Assembly: GCA_028565635.1 (NCBI GenBank)
Contig: JAOXYB010033918.1
Location: 1-14,158, forward strand
Reading direction: 5' to 3'
Source: Phoronis ovalis
Lineage: Eukaryota; Phoronida; Phoronidae
Length of the DNA stretch: 14,158 nt
The translations under genes were made by a program, and so were the position numbers. Below the pieces are notes generated by a model. That model saw nothing but the letters and a program-made list of their open reading frames with translations, was not told the DNA's origin and made no database searches. This document shows positions 1 through 9,045 of this stretch, one piece after another; position 1 is the first letter of the stretch; each line of letters starts with the position of its first letter.

Positions 1-99
1 TCTCTCCAACTGGCAGCATTCTTGGCTGGGGGTACACTCTCGGAGTTGTTTACAACTCACCGAATGTCTAGTTATAAATGTTACTAACAGGCGCCCAGG

Positions 100-400
100 T
101 TGGTACTTCACAAATTTTTGGTAGGGGTGTGTGGCACAGGTTTAAAAACGGGATCATCTCAACTATTTTCCGTTAGAAAAAAATGGTTGCTTAAATCTAT
201 TTTTTGCTAAAAAACATGATTCCTAATTTAATGTGAGGCATATTGGAAAACTGGTATATTTTTGTCAAAAACCAGATCAGATCAGCTTATTTATTCCAAA
301 AATTGAGTCCAATCTGCTAATTCGGTCAAAAACCGGGTACTCTCTGCAAATATGATCAAGCAACCGGACCATACAATATCCATATTTATTTATTACCATA
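100..400. repeat. Possible degraded dispersed repeat
   Basis: The text around 119-135 (ggtaggggtgtgtggca) and two spaced copies of gtcaaaaacc (around 268 and 327) recall, from memory, a class of short dispersed non-coding repeats of marine invertebrates that start with GGTAGGGGTGTG and carry recurring gtcaaaaacc blocks. No terminal repeats or coding sequence are seen, and the limits are approximate. The family assignment is inference only. Confidence 0.25.
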
Positions 401-543
401 ACACGACTTTCATTAAAGCTTTAACAACAAATCAGCATAAAATCCAAAATACACTCTTTTTGTCTTTAAAAGGTCTTCATCCATTGAATGAATACTTATG
501 CATTTGTCAAGGATAGTCAAAGTCTGACCAGTCTGAGAAACTG

Positions 544-577
544 ATGACCCTACAGCAGACTGCTATAGTAGGGTCAT
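544..577. repeat. Near-perfect inverted repeat (foldback)
   Basis: The ten bases ATGACCCTAC at 544-553 are exactly complementary to GTAGGGTCAT at 568-577. Inside them AGCAG (554-558) faces CTGCT (560-564), with ATA left over on one side. The whole is an almost complete 34-base palindrome inside an intron. It could be a cruciform, a remnant of a small foldback element or chance. Confidence 0.6.
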
Positions 578-679
578 GTAACCAGGACTAGGTCTATTAG
601 GTATAATGCAATGTCTGCCTTATTACTACTGTGTGGAAGTTTCTGGTAAATAATGTATTATTAATATCATGTGTTACAG

Positions 680-796
680 ACTTCACCTGAGTCACCAGGT
701 ATCTTCATATTGCTGCAGAAATTATTCAGAAATCAGTCCGTGAGTGACTTGAAGAAGTTAACTACAGATATTGGGGTCACTAATGAAGAATTTGAG
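680..796 (+). CDS. DPP3: DPP3 exon (first visible), human residue 52 onward
   Basis: It encodes 39 residues starting TSPESPGIF and ending TNEEFE, in the N-terminal lobe. The acceptor is gttacag and the donor is gtttgt. Both junctions fall between codons (phase 0). The start corresponds to the Gln51/Thr52 boundary of human DPP3. Confidence 0.93.
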
Positions 797-3700
797 GTTT
801 GTGTACTTTAGTCTGTACTGTAGTAGATGTGTCTGACAAAGTCAAGAAGTCCTGTATTTCATTCTAAAATTGTAAACTTTAATTTTATTCATTTTCTTAC
901 AGTTGTTACTTGTTTATGTTGCTGCTATTTATTCCAACTATGGGAACTACAAGTCATTTGGTGATACTAAAATCATTCCAGGCATTCCAAAGGTAAGATG
1001 GCTCATTTGTTACTTACCATAAAAAAATTTGAAGCATGAAATTGAAAAAGCATCTAAGAGAAGAGTTACATTGTTTCACAACCGCCCCAAAACCGTACGT
1101 TTTATGTTTTGAATCCAGACATGAAACTGGTACCTAAAACTTTTAATTGTGACAAGCAAGCGAAATTATAAAATTGTCGTTTCTGTTATTTTAGGATAAA
1201 TTCTTCTCTGTAGTAAAGGTCAGCGCAGCATTTCAACAAGATTCTAAAGGCATGCAACAGCTGTGGAACAGGGTTGGTGATGTTATGTATACATTAGACC
1301 ATAAAACACAACAGCTTGGACTTGGTAATAACGTGAGTGTACTTTTAGTTTGTATCAATTCACCACACTAGCTAAAAATGTTGAGTGGAAGATTAGGCAA
1401 TTTTCTATTGAAAGCAATGACAGCTTTAGCAAATACCTAAGTACTCTAAGGCTCAATATTTTTAAAGTGCTTGCCATGTGATGTTGTACAAAAAGGTGTA
1501 GAATAAAATAACATGTTGGTTTTTAGTTTGGTTTACTGAGGTGGGAAATATATATATTGGCATTTGACAATCCAATTGTAATTTTTTAAGTGTTTTTTAG
1601 GGTATCACCACATACTTCTCAGGCAACTGCGATCAGTCTGATGCAGAACTTGCTCAACAATTTATGAACAGCAAGGTAAGATGCACAAAATAGGGTTTTG
1701 CATAAGCTACTAAACTAACACCTGAAAGGTCACACAGTTTACATATAACTTGACAAGAGATACACAATAACTTTGTGCTGCAAATAGAGTGGAAATTTCA
1801 GTTGAACATTGGTTTTAAGAACATTGTTTGTGAATAAACATGGTAACCTTTGGTACATTATGGTTATATTGTGATGCAGTAGAACTATTAGCTTATAGTA
1901 AAATAATTTTATAGGATCTGAGTGCCTACAACAACCGTTTGTTCAAGACAGTTAATAGTGGGAAAGTGACATATGAAGTGAGGTTGGCATCGGCAGCCAC
2001 AACAGGTGACATATTGAGGATAACTTTTTGTTATTGCCCAATAAACCCACTGTTATCAATTCAAATGCATTTGTCTTACAGTTATAATTACAATTCTTAT
2101 ATACATACAATTAGTATTTGTGTAACAATTTATCAACACCAAGATTTGTGCTCTCTCTCCCATGTACTGAAGGTGGCTAAGTACGATTCAGGACAGTATA
2201 TTCACACTTTGTTGACTTGAATTTGGTAATTTAAAATGAAGAGATAGACTAATAAAAGTATACATAAAAGGTACAAGCATAAGGAATATATAAAGTTGCT
2301 TCACTTCTATGTGACATAGTTGTGTAATCAGTAGAGGCCATTTTGAGTAAAACTTCCTTTTTGAAAATACAATATAATTTTATTCGATCCTTAGTATTAA
2401 AGCCACTTTCAAAAGTGCACGTAAAAAGTTATTATATTTCTCACTCTGTTTTAGCTGATCCTGTTCCAGGATTTGATGACAATCAGCCACTTGGATCATA
2501 CCAGTTTAATGATGTCACCTTTAATGTTACCAGAGGAGATTATTCCCAGCTGATGCAACTGTGTGCAAATAATCTTTCAAAAGCAAAGGCAAGCTCATTT
2601 AGCACACTGCTAAAATGGTACTTGTTGTCGCATGATAAAACTGCATGCATTTGAAGTTCCGTTTACCTACAAGTGAAATTTAGTGAAAGAGCAATGTGTT
2701 TATTCTGTATCCCTGGGGATATGACTCTGAATCAAAGTGATACGAGGAGGTTCCACTGGAAAAGGTCCTTATCTCTACTGTCAGTGATTTTGCAGTTTTG
2801 GTATTTCTACTGCTAGCAGTTTTACCCAGTTTGGTATTCCCACTATCTTTTATTTTACCTGAATTTGGTTTCATTCTCTGCTGTCTGCTTTTTTACCACA
2901 GGGCTATAGGGTCAAATTTTTCGATTTAGTTACTTCATTTTTGTGGCTCATTCTTTCAGTTATTATTATCAGGACTTAAATTTGGTATCTTTACCACTAA
3001 GATTCTTATTATATGATATCTCTACCAACAACATTTTTGGGCTGGAGTTAGGTATCTGTACTGAAAGTGTCTGGGAGGTCCAGCTGAACTAAACCTCCCG
3101 GCCCCCCTATCCCATCTGAATGTATGGAAGGCATATTACCCTGGATCTAACATTTTAAAGCATGTCTACTTTTATTACATTTCATACAGCAGGACTTTTT
3201 CTTTACTTATTGTTATATTCATTAAATGTGATTTTGATACAGTAACTGAATTACATGTAACCAAATTTGATTAGTTTTGTGAACTTTCTGTTAATGCTCT
3301 GTTTTAAGTAATTGATATACTTTATTTTTCTTCTGATTCATTATTTTGATGTACCTACTCTAGCATTTTGTTTTTGTTTACATTTTTGACATGCTCAGAT
3401 TTCTGTTTTGGCAGGAGTATGCAGCAAATGAGAATGAAGTGAAAATGCTAGAATTTTATATTGATAGTTTTAGCACTGGTTCTCTCCCTGCTCATAAGAA
3501 TGGTTCTAGGTACTGGATTAGAAACAAAGGACCTATTGTTGAAAGGTAATTTTATGTCTATTACAACCCACAACTACTTGTATTAGTCAATACTTATTTT
3601 ATATTTATACATGTAGCTCTTTTATTTTTGGAATATTTTTTTCCATAAAATTTGTAAATTTTCCAGTATAACCTTTCCAAAAATGTATATTCTTAAGTGT

Positions 3701-6700
3701 CTATCTCTTCATTTTGATTATGAAAATTGCAGAAGAAACTCATAGCCAAATAACAGTGTCGCAATGTATTTCGAGTCCTTAAAAGGAATATGAACACTGA
3801 AAGGATGGGACTGAGGAAGAACAAAAAAAATCAGTATTGTTATTATTAGGCGGTATTTTATTAATAATTTGATATAAATTGTTTTCAATTGTTTGTAGCT
3901 ATATTGGCTTTATTGAAACCTATCGTGATCCATTTGGCCAACGTGGTGAATTTGAAGGTTTTGTTGCCATGGTGAATAAAGAAATGAGTGCAAAATTCGC
4001 ATCACTTGTTTCTAATGCAGAATCATTCCTGCCTCTTCTTCCATGGCCATCTTCTTATGAAAAGGATAAATTTTTACGTCCAGATTTTACATCACTTGAT
4101 GTTTTGACCTTTGGTAGCAGTGGTATACCAGCAGGCATCAATATTCCTAACTGTAAGTATTGTGTTAGAAGTGGTGCACGTCCATGCAATATCAACTATA
4201 AACAAGATGTAATGATTAAAGATGACCAGAAACTTAATGTTTTAGTTTCAGAAATAAACCCTATAGAATATCACATCTACTTTTGAATGGAGACTTATAT
4301 CTTTAAATGTATGGTCTCATTTTGAAATTCTTATGATGCCAACGTACTCGAATATCTCTTGTTTTATTGCTTGACATCTCATTACTGTTGGATACAATGT
4401 ATGTGATTTAAAAAATCAAAACTATTTTCTCAGTACAGAGGAATAATGTATTATGTTGCATGATTAACTATTGATAAGCCCAAATCTATTCGGATACAAA
4501 TTATTTATAGATGATGAAATTCGGCAGGATGAAGGATTTAAAAATGTGTCTCTTGGTAATGTACTTTCTGCTGGATATAAAGATACCAAGGTTACATTCC
4601 TTAGTGAAGAAGATAAGGTATAGCTACATGTACCATCCAGACTTACATTAATTTCACAAATATATATAATAATAATATTTATTATATATTGTGCTCTAGA
4701 GTGTTTGATGACTGAGATCTGTTCATACAGTTTGTTCCATGGGACAATGTAGAAGGCTTGTTCTGTATTACAAAAGTTAAAAAGGAAAGGAATAAACTCT
4801 GTTTCTATATCAAGTATGATGCTTGTTGTATCCTAAGTACAAATTTTCTTTTTACATTTATTCTGTTTTTTAGGAATTATACACTAAGCTAAAAGCTTCA
4901 TCTTTTGAAGTACAAGTTGGATTACATGAGCTGCTAGGACATGGCAGTGGCAAACTTTTTATCAAGGTAGACATACAGTTTAAGTTGTAGTGATGCGCAA
5001 GCAAGGAATACAGAATATTCCATTGTCATGAGAAGAAATCATAGGCACAATTTAGTTCTGATGCGTTCGCTAGTCTATAAATAAATCTTATAAATTTGCT
5101 AGTCAAACATTATTGCATATAATATAGGGATAGTGAATCATATACAAACTCAATTTAGCAGTACTTATCTGCTGCATGACTTTACTAACACTGCTAGGGC
5201 TTATCCTAGCTTCAAATGTATACATACATATAAAGGTCAGTCTTATGACATTATGATCCATTGGTTGGAACGTCTCTGATAATATTTACCCTAGGGGCTA
5301 GTTTACTTCACAGTTTTTGCAATCAGAATTATTCTGTTGTAAAATTTTGTCCTTTCTATTAGTATATTCAACAAGTTTGTGTTTATAAACTGGTCATTCA
5401 TGAGTTTCTGTTTTATACTTTAAGGGTTCTGATGGCAAGTTTAACTTCGACACAGACCATGTAAAACATGCAGAAACAGGAGAAAAGGTTAAATATAATT
5501 GTCAGTGTTTCTATAATTAACATGCAAGTGAGTACAGCTGGTGGAACAACTTCAGCTGGCTGTACTAAATTATAAGATGTTTACTTCAAGTATAATAGAC
5601 TTTGGTACAAAGGGACAGTGCACATGTGAATATTATCAGTAATACCATGTTGTAACTGTTTGTAACTTGTTTAATTTACATCCAAGTATCAGTCTCCTTA
5701 GAGCAACATCAATAATGTTATATATAATGTTATATAGATAACAAGTTGGTATGGGCAAAATGAAACATGGGATTCTAAGTTCCCCGTAGTTGGATCAACA
5801 TATGAAGAATGTAGAGCTGAATGCGTTGGTCTGTACCTTTGTCTGTCAGCAGATATCCTTAGGTAAGGAAGAGTTAACTCAGTAAATAAGAAACTTTGTT
5901 GACTTCATTCGGAGAAAGTTTTAGTATGCATTGTTTGTCGATTTTGTTTTGAAATTCACATACATTTTGTAAGTCAGTTCATACCTGACTGCAGATAGAC
6001 ATGAATTAATCTGTAAATTTGAAAGGAAACGTTAAATTTTTAGAATCTTTGGTCATGAAGGTGATCAGGCAGATGATATTATCTACATTAACTGGTTGAA
6101 TATGGTGAGGGCAGGATTGCTTGCTCTAGAATTCTATTCCCCACAGTCACAGACTTGGAGACAGGTAATCTTGTTTGAGGCATATTAGGACTGTATCTAA
6201 ATGTGTTTTGTTAATGATGCTTTCAATTTCTGTACTTTTCCCCATACGTTTGTAAGTTAAATTTCTGTAAGTTTTCACCAATACAATAGCTTTGAAGCAA
6301 TAAAAAGAATGGTGTGTTAAGTTATAGATATTAGCTGCAAGATATACAAAGGTGTGTGCTAACAGTATTTGGTCTCTTACTGCTCACAGAATTTAGAAAC
6401 ACATGTTATGTGTATTTTGCTATGCACTTAATCAAAGTGGTTGGGTTTATAATAAAGTTTATTTCTTCACTAAATAACTTGATATGTGTACTTACGCCAA
6501 ACTTATTCTCTTGTAGGCTCACATGCAGGCTCGTTATGTTATACTTCAAGTCTTGCTTGAAGCTGGGGAGGGCCTTGTGAAGGTTAAACATGTTAAGGGA
6601 GATGATGACAAGCCTGATCTCATTATTTCATTGGATCGTAGCAAAATTAACTCTGTCGGTAAACCAGCCATAGGGAACTTCTTAAAAAGATTACAAGTAA

Positions 6701-7927
6701 GTACTTTGTTTATTATATGGATGGCCATTGTTTTCTGTTTGCTACTGGTGTCACTTGTATGCATACTGTATTTGAAATAGAGCCCATTGTTCCAAGGACA
6801 AGTAATATATAAAATTAAAAGATAACGCCTAAACTGGGAACAGAATGGTTCATAGCACAGAACTTCGTCCTAATAGGAAGTCATACAGTTCTCTCTATGA
6901 ACTCAAATCCGAATCTCTTAATGTGGAATGTTGCAAAATGTACCCTGGATTAACATTCACAGGGACTGAAAACAATTTGTTCAAGGACAAGAAATGGTTC
7001 CAAGGTTATAATACTTCGATTTGAAAAGTACAAACTTTGTTGATTCTATTGTGTTCTTTTCATACAGTTATTGATAATTATTTAATTTTCTTTTTAACTG
7101 TAGACTTATTTTGTCTGCCTGTAGGTATACAAATCCACTGCAGACTATGCTACAGGTAAAGCCATGTATGATAAGTACTCTGCGGTTGATGATTGTAAGG
7201 AGCCAAAATTTTTGTCGCTCAGAGATACAGTACTGGCCCGTAAACAACCACGCAAGATGTTTGTACAGTGTAATACAGTGCTACAGGGTAAGCATGTATT
7301 ATAATTACACTAAATATGAAGTTATTGCCTTGACAGTTGTAGGACTATTATGTGTGTACTGAGTATAAGCCACGGAGGATGTGTAGTGCAAGAAACTTTG
7401 CCTCTATGCCATGTATAGCATTTACCTTTTGAAATGAAATTAGTCTTAGCCATTTGCAGGCTTTAAATATCTGTTGTGTGGTGGACCCTTTATTTTTAGC
7501 TCATTACGTAATCACAACAGTTAATAGCAGGTCATTGGTTTTCATGTTATACAGTGTGCATTATAAAAAAGCAGAATACGATTTATTGTCACAGAAAACT
7601 TTGACATTACTTTAAAGTCTTTGGGTAATATGAATATCTAAACTAACCAATATATCCTTATCTCTTTTAACAACAGTAATAAAGTATATAATGTGATAAT
7701 ATAGTGGCTACAGTCATACCTAAATTGCCTTCCAGGATGAAATTTCAGATAGTTTACTGGTCTGCTTTGTGTCTAATATGGTGTTTAATGTTCTAGGTGA
7801 CAAAGTAAGCCTTAAGGAATACGAAGCCACACCAAGTGGGTTGATTCAATCTGTGATTGACAGATTTTCCACCCAGATTGATGAGGTCATGCAGGAATTG
7901 TGGGACAGGGATCAACCTTATTTCTAA
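680..7927 (+). CDS. DPP3: Dipeptidyl peptidase 3, 16 exons, 5' partial
   Basis: DPP3 is a cytosolic zinc exopeptidase (family M49) that removes dipeptides from the N terminus of short peptides such as enkephalins and angiotensins. Exons: 680-796, 903-992, 1195-1332, 1601-1675, 1915-2005, 2455-2588, 3415-3545, 3899-4152, 4511-4617, 4874-4966, 5425-5487, 5738-5862, 6044-6164, 6517-6696, 7125-7287, 7797-7927. Joined, they give 670 codons and a TAA without any frame break. The first visible residue aligns with human residue 52, so the full protein is about 721 residues against 737 in human. The zinc motif HELLGH (visible residues 397-402), the second motif EECRAE (454-459), and equivalents of human Tyr318, Asn391, Asn394, His568 and Arg669 are all present, so an active enzyme is expected. 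The start codon and promoter are outside the window. No other gene is seen in the introns. Reading frames running past the donors of exons 5, 6 and 8 are intron read-through. Confidence 0.98.
903..992 (+). CDS. DPP3: DPP3 exon, GNYKSFGD block
   Basis: It encodes 30 residues, including [14 protein letters not shown], a strongly conserved DPP3 block. The acceptor is ttcttacag and the donor is gtaaga. Both junctions are phase 0, and the following intron is about 200 bases. Confidence 0.96.
1195..1332 (+). CDS. DPP3: DPP3 exon, poorly conserved linker region
   Basis: It encodes 46 residues. The first half ([15 protein letters not shown]) is less conserved than the rest. The end (LGLGNN) runs into the conserved [10 protein letters not shown] of the next exon. 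The acceptor is ttattttag and the donor is gtgagt. Both junctions are phase 0. Confidence 0.95.
1601..1675 (+). CDS. DPP3: DPP3 exon, [10 protein letters not shown] block
   Basis: It encodes 25 residues beginning [10 protein letters not shown], a DPP3 signature. The acceptor is ttttttag and the donor is gtaaga. Both junctions are phase 0. Confidence 0.96.
1915..2005 (+). CDS. DPP3: DPP3 exon, [10 protein letters not shown] to YEVRLAS
   Basis: It encodes 30 residues plus one base. LSAYNNRLF and YEVRLAS are characteristic of the family. The donor is gtgaca; the last base joins CT of the next exon to make an alanine codon. Translation past the donor would stay open to 2220, an intron read-through and not a separate gene. 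Confidence 0.96.
2455..2588 (+). CDS. DPP3: DPP3 exon ending in a GC donor
   Basis: It encodes 44 full codons, including [11 protein letters not shown], and ends SKAK. The acceptor is ctgttttag. Alignment requires the exon to end at AAG (2586-2588), since the next exon resumes with EYAANEN. The intron therefore begins GCAAGC, a GC donor and not GT. Confidence 0.93.
2767..3065. repeat. Degenerate ~34-base tandem repeat in DPP3 intron
   Basis: Imperfect copies of a core close to TTTGGTATCTCTACCACTA begin near 2767, 2797, 2830, 2864, 2981, 3015 and 3048. Successive steps of 30, 33, 34, 34 and 33 bases show a regular period. The gap 2864-2981 equals about three and a half periods and holds only weak traces. 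The array fills much of the 826-base intron 2589-3414. The minus strand stays open over part of it, but only because of the repeat. Confidence 0.6.
3415..3545 (+). CDS. DPP3: DPP3 exon, EYAANENEV to RNKGPIVE
   Basis: It encodes 43 codons plus two bases. [17 protein letters not shown] is the block leading to the substrate-binding strand. The acceptor is ttttggcag, closing the GC-AG intron. The donor is gtaatt. The split AG|C codon makes a serine with the next exon. Confidence 0.96.
3899..4152 (+). CDS. DPP3: DPP3 exon, substrate-binding core
   Basis: This is the longest exon, with 84 full codons. [17 protein letters not shown] contains equivalents of human Glu316, Tyr318 and Glu329. GINIPN at the end contains equivalents of Asn391 and Asn394, which hold the peptide backbone in the cleft. 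The acceptor is gtttgtag and the donor is gtaagt. The last base begins a tyrosine codon. Confidence 0.97.
4511..4617 (+). CDS. DPP3: DPP3 exon, [12 protein letters not shown] block
   Basis: It encodes 35 full codons. [13 protein letters not shown] is nearly identical to vertebrate DPP3. Two residues are missing against human in the following variable stretch ([11 protein letters not shown]). The acceptor is tttatag and the donor is gtatag. Confidence 0.96.
4659..4691. repeat. AT-only inverted repeat
   Basis: The left arm aatatatataataa and the right arm tttattatatatt are nearly complementary and are separated by a few bases. The stretch lies in the intron after the 4511-4617 exon. It looks like simple AT-rich sequence and no function is suggested. 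Confidence 0.45.
4874..4966 (+). CDS. DPP3: DPP3 exon with zinc motif HELLGH
   Basis: It encodes 31 residues, including [15 protein letters not shown]. The two histidines are zinc ligands and the first glutamate is the general base (human His450, Glu451, His455). The spacing HExxxGH is specific to the M49 family. The acceptor is tttttag and the donor is gtagac. Both junctions are phase 0. Confidence 0.98.
5425..5487 (+). CDS. DPP3: DPP3 exon with ETGE (KEAP1-type) motif
   Basis: This short exon of 21 codons reads [10 protein letters not shown], then VKHAETGEK. The ETGE tetrapeptide (5473-5484) sits at the position of human residues 480-483, the loop reported to bind the KEAP1 Kelch domain. 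The acceptor is actttaag and the donor gttaaa is weak. Both junctions are phase 0. Confidence 0.95.
5738..5862 (+). CDS. DPP3: DPP3 exon with second zinc motif EECRAE
   Basis: It encodes 41 codons plus two bases. [15 protein letters not shown] holds the third zinc ligand (the second Glu, human Glu508) in the EExRAE motif. [14 protein letters not shown] precedes it. The acceptor is ttatatag and the donor is gtaagg. Confidence 0.98.
6044..6164 (+). CDS. DPP3: DPP3 exon, [17 protein letters not shown] block
   Basis: It encodes a split arginine plus 40 codons. The stretch [18 protein letters not shown] is almost invariant in the family and forms part of the catalytic lobe. The acceptor is tttttag and the donor is gtaatc. 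Confidence 0.97.
6517..6696 (+). CDS. DPP3: DPP3 exon, [10 protein letters not shown] block
   Basis: It encodes 60 residues. [10 protein letters not shown] at the start holds the equivalents of human His568 and Arg572, which contact the substrate. LLEAGEGLV and [12 protein letters not shown] follow. The acceptor is tcttgtag and the donor is gtaagt. Both junctions are phase 0. Confidence 0.97.
7125..7287 (+). CDS. DPP3: DPP3 exon, [10 protein letters not shown] block
   Basis: It encodes 54 codons plus one base. [14 protein letters not shown] contains the equivalent of human Arg669. The acceptor is gcctgtag. A second AG 21 bases upstream (7103) would be in frame but would add a TAG stop. The donor is gtaagc. 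Confidence 0.95.
7797..7927 (+). CDS. DPP3: DPP3 last coding exon
   Basis: It encodes the C-terminal 42 codons after a split glycine, including [13 protein letters not shown], and ends DQPYF with TAA at 7925-7927. The acceptor is atgttctag. The tail after the conserved part is short and polar, as is usual for the family. Confidence 0.95.
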
Positions 7928-8250
7928 TACTGTTTACGATACAGTGCCATACAGAAATCTCACACAAACTTCCAAAAGGACTCTTTTCATTTGTATATCA
8001 CTATCAGCTTCTTTTACTGGTATGTACAAGCGATATGAAGATGCCATCTGATAGACTATGTTCACACTTATTTTACGAAGTAATAATAAAGGTACTAGCT
8101 AGGTACAAACATGTTCTGTCTCTGTTCAGTTATGTTACAAGGAGTCGCAAGCAGTTCAATTACATACTAGTTATCAGTGTCCCCGTTCTTGTAGTCAAAT
8201 ACATTTCAACAGCAAATAAATATTGCTGAAATAAATGCAAACATAACAAA
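7928..8250 (+). other. DPP3: DPP3 3' UTR
   Basis: AT-rich sequence follows the stop and carries three AATAAA signals (8085-8090, 8215-8220, 8230-8235). The end is estimated some 15 bases past the last signal. Small open frames inside it have no recognisable product. Confidence 0.7.
8215..8235 (+). terminator. DPP3 poly(A) signals (two AATAAA)
   Basis: AATAAA occurs at 8215-8220 and again at 8230-8235, followed by a T/G-containing stretch (tggatttgtt, 8255-8264) that could be the downstream element. A third copy at 8085-8090 may give a shorter 3' UTR. Confidence 0.65.
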
Positions 8251-8254
8251 ATTA

Positions 8255-8885
8255 TGGATTTGTTAAAAATAATTTTATTATCTATTTCAGTTTTCTAATT
8301 ATACTTTATACATTTTATACATTATCACAAATATGGTATTGTCTTACGTATGAAATTTTGCCATGAGCCAAGTGATATCTTTAAATAAGAGTATACCAGA
8401 GGTCGCAAACTTACTGTAACATGTTCCCAAACATGTACTTTAAACTGTAGAACACTATTAATTTTCACATATCCCAAAGTACACCCACATTCCATATTTT
8501 CGCACCTAATATATTTTGCTTGATGCTTTGATTAAATTTCCACGAAATTATAGAAGTTAAGTGAGACACTACAGGAAATGGCTGAAAAAGTACATAATTC
8601 CTGTTTGAGATATGAGAATGTAGGCTACTGTTATTGCATTGTACATGCACAATACAGTCCACTTATGGAGCAATTACTTCACTTCGACTATGGCATGCCA
8701 CTGATATTGAAGTGTCAAACTTGTTAAGTGTTAATACTTAGACCTCTTTTCCTAACAAATGTAGTACAAAACTTGACATCACAGGGAAAAACTTCAGCCT
8801 TTCATCATAGTTTCATCATTTTAAATAGAATAAGGATAAGAAATATAAATAGTAATAGTCTGCTCTGATACTCAGCTGCATCTGA
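8255..8885 (-). other. STX5: STX5 3' UTR
   Basis: This AT-rich sequence after the STX5 stop codon contains no recognisable coding region on either strand. The far end is estimated from the poly(A) signal at 8274-8279. Confidence 0.6.
8274..8279 (-). terminator. STX5 poly(A) signal
   Basis: The + strand TTTATT reads AATAAA on the minus strand. It is about 610 bases after the STX5 stop codon. It faces the DPP3 signals at 8215-8235, so the two transcripts end within a few tens of bases of each other or overlap. Confidence 0.6.
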
Positions 8886-9045
8886 TTATGCCAAAAACAC
8901 AACAAATATAATGAAGAAGACTATGAGAACTCCAAATATTTTAATCATTAACCATCTATTGTTAGTCACTGACTGGAAATATTTTAAGATTTCCCCATGA
9001 GCAGCTTCAACATTACTGTGAGTGTCCTCTACATTTGAATCAATC
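8886..9045 (-). CDS. STX5: STX5 last coding exon, end of SNARE helix and membrane anchor
   Basis: It encodes a split arginine and 52 codons, then TAA. EAAHGEILKYFQSVTNNRW is the end of the SNARE helix. It is followed by a hydrophobic run (LIVFFIIFVVFLA) that ends the protein, as in a tail-anchored SNARE. The acceptor is tatttttcag. Confidence 0.98.

Larger units (their letters stand above)
1..679. other. Non-coding stretch upstream of the first visible DPP3 exon
   Basis: No exon is recognisable here on either strand. The part of DPP3 that should precede the first visible exon (about 51 residues) was searched for and not found, so this is taken as intron, with the missing exon or exons beyond the left edge. 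The stretch ends in the acceptor gtgttacag at 671-679. It contains a possible dispersed repeat (about 100-400) and a foldback (544-577), listed separately. Confidence 0.7.

Noticed and set aside
2-66. Weak resemblance of a translated stretch (LSNWQHSW, SCLQLT) to the N-terminal DPP3 block that should precede the first visible exon
   Set aside because: The match needs gaps, no donor follows at the right place, and the key WYGGL pattern is missing. The true exon is most likely upstream of the window.
2680-2874. 64-codon open frame on the - strand in a DPP3 intron
   Set aside because: It is produced by the degenerate tandem repeat and shows no family resemblance or splice support.
1939-4286. 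Extensions of DPP3 exon frames past their donors (to 2220, 2654 and 4286)
   Set aside because: These are intron read-through. The added residues do not match DPP3, and splice sites at the alignment borders are clear.
7857-8229. Open frames on the + strand over the end of DPP3 and its 3' UTR
   Set aside because: They are out of frame with DPP3 or within its UTR, with no family signal.
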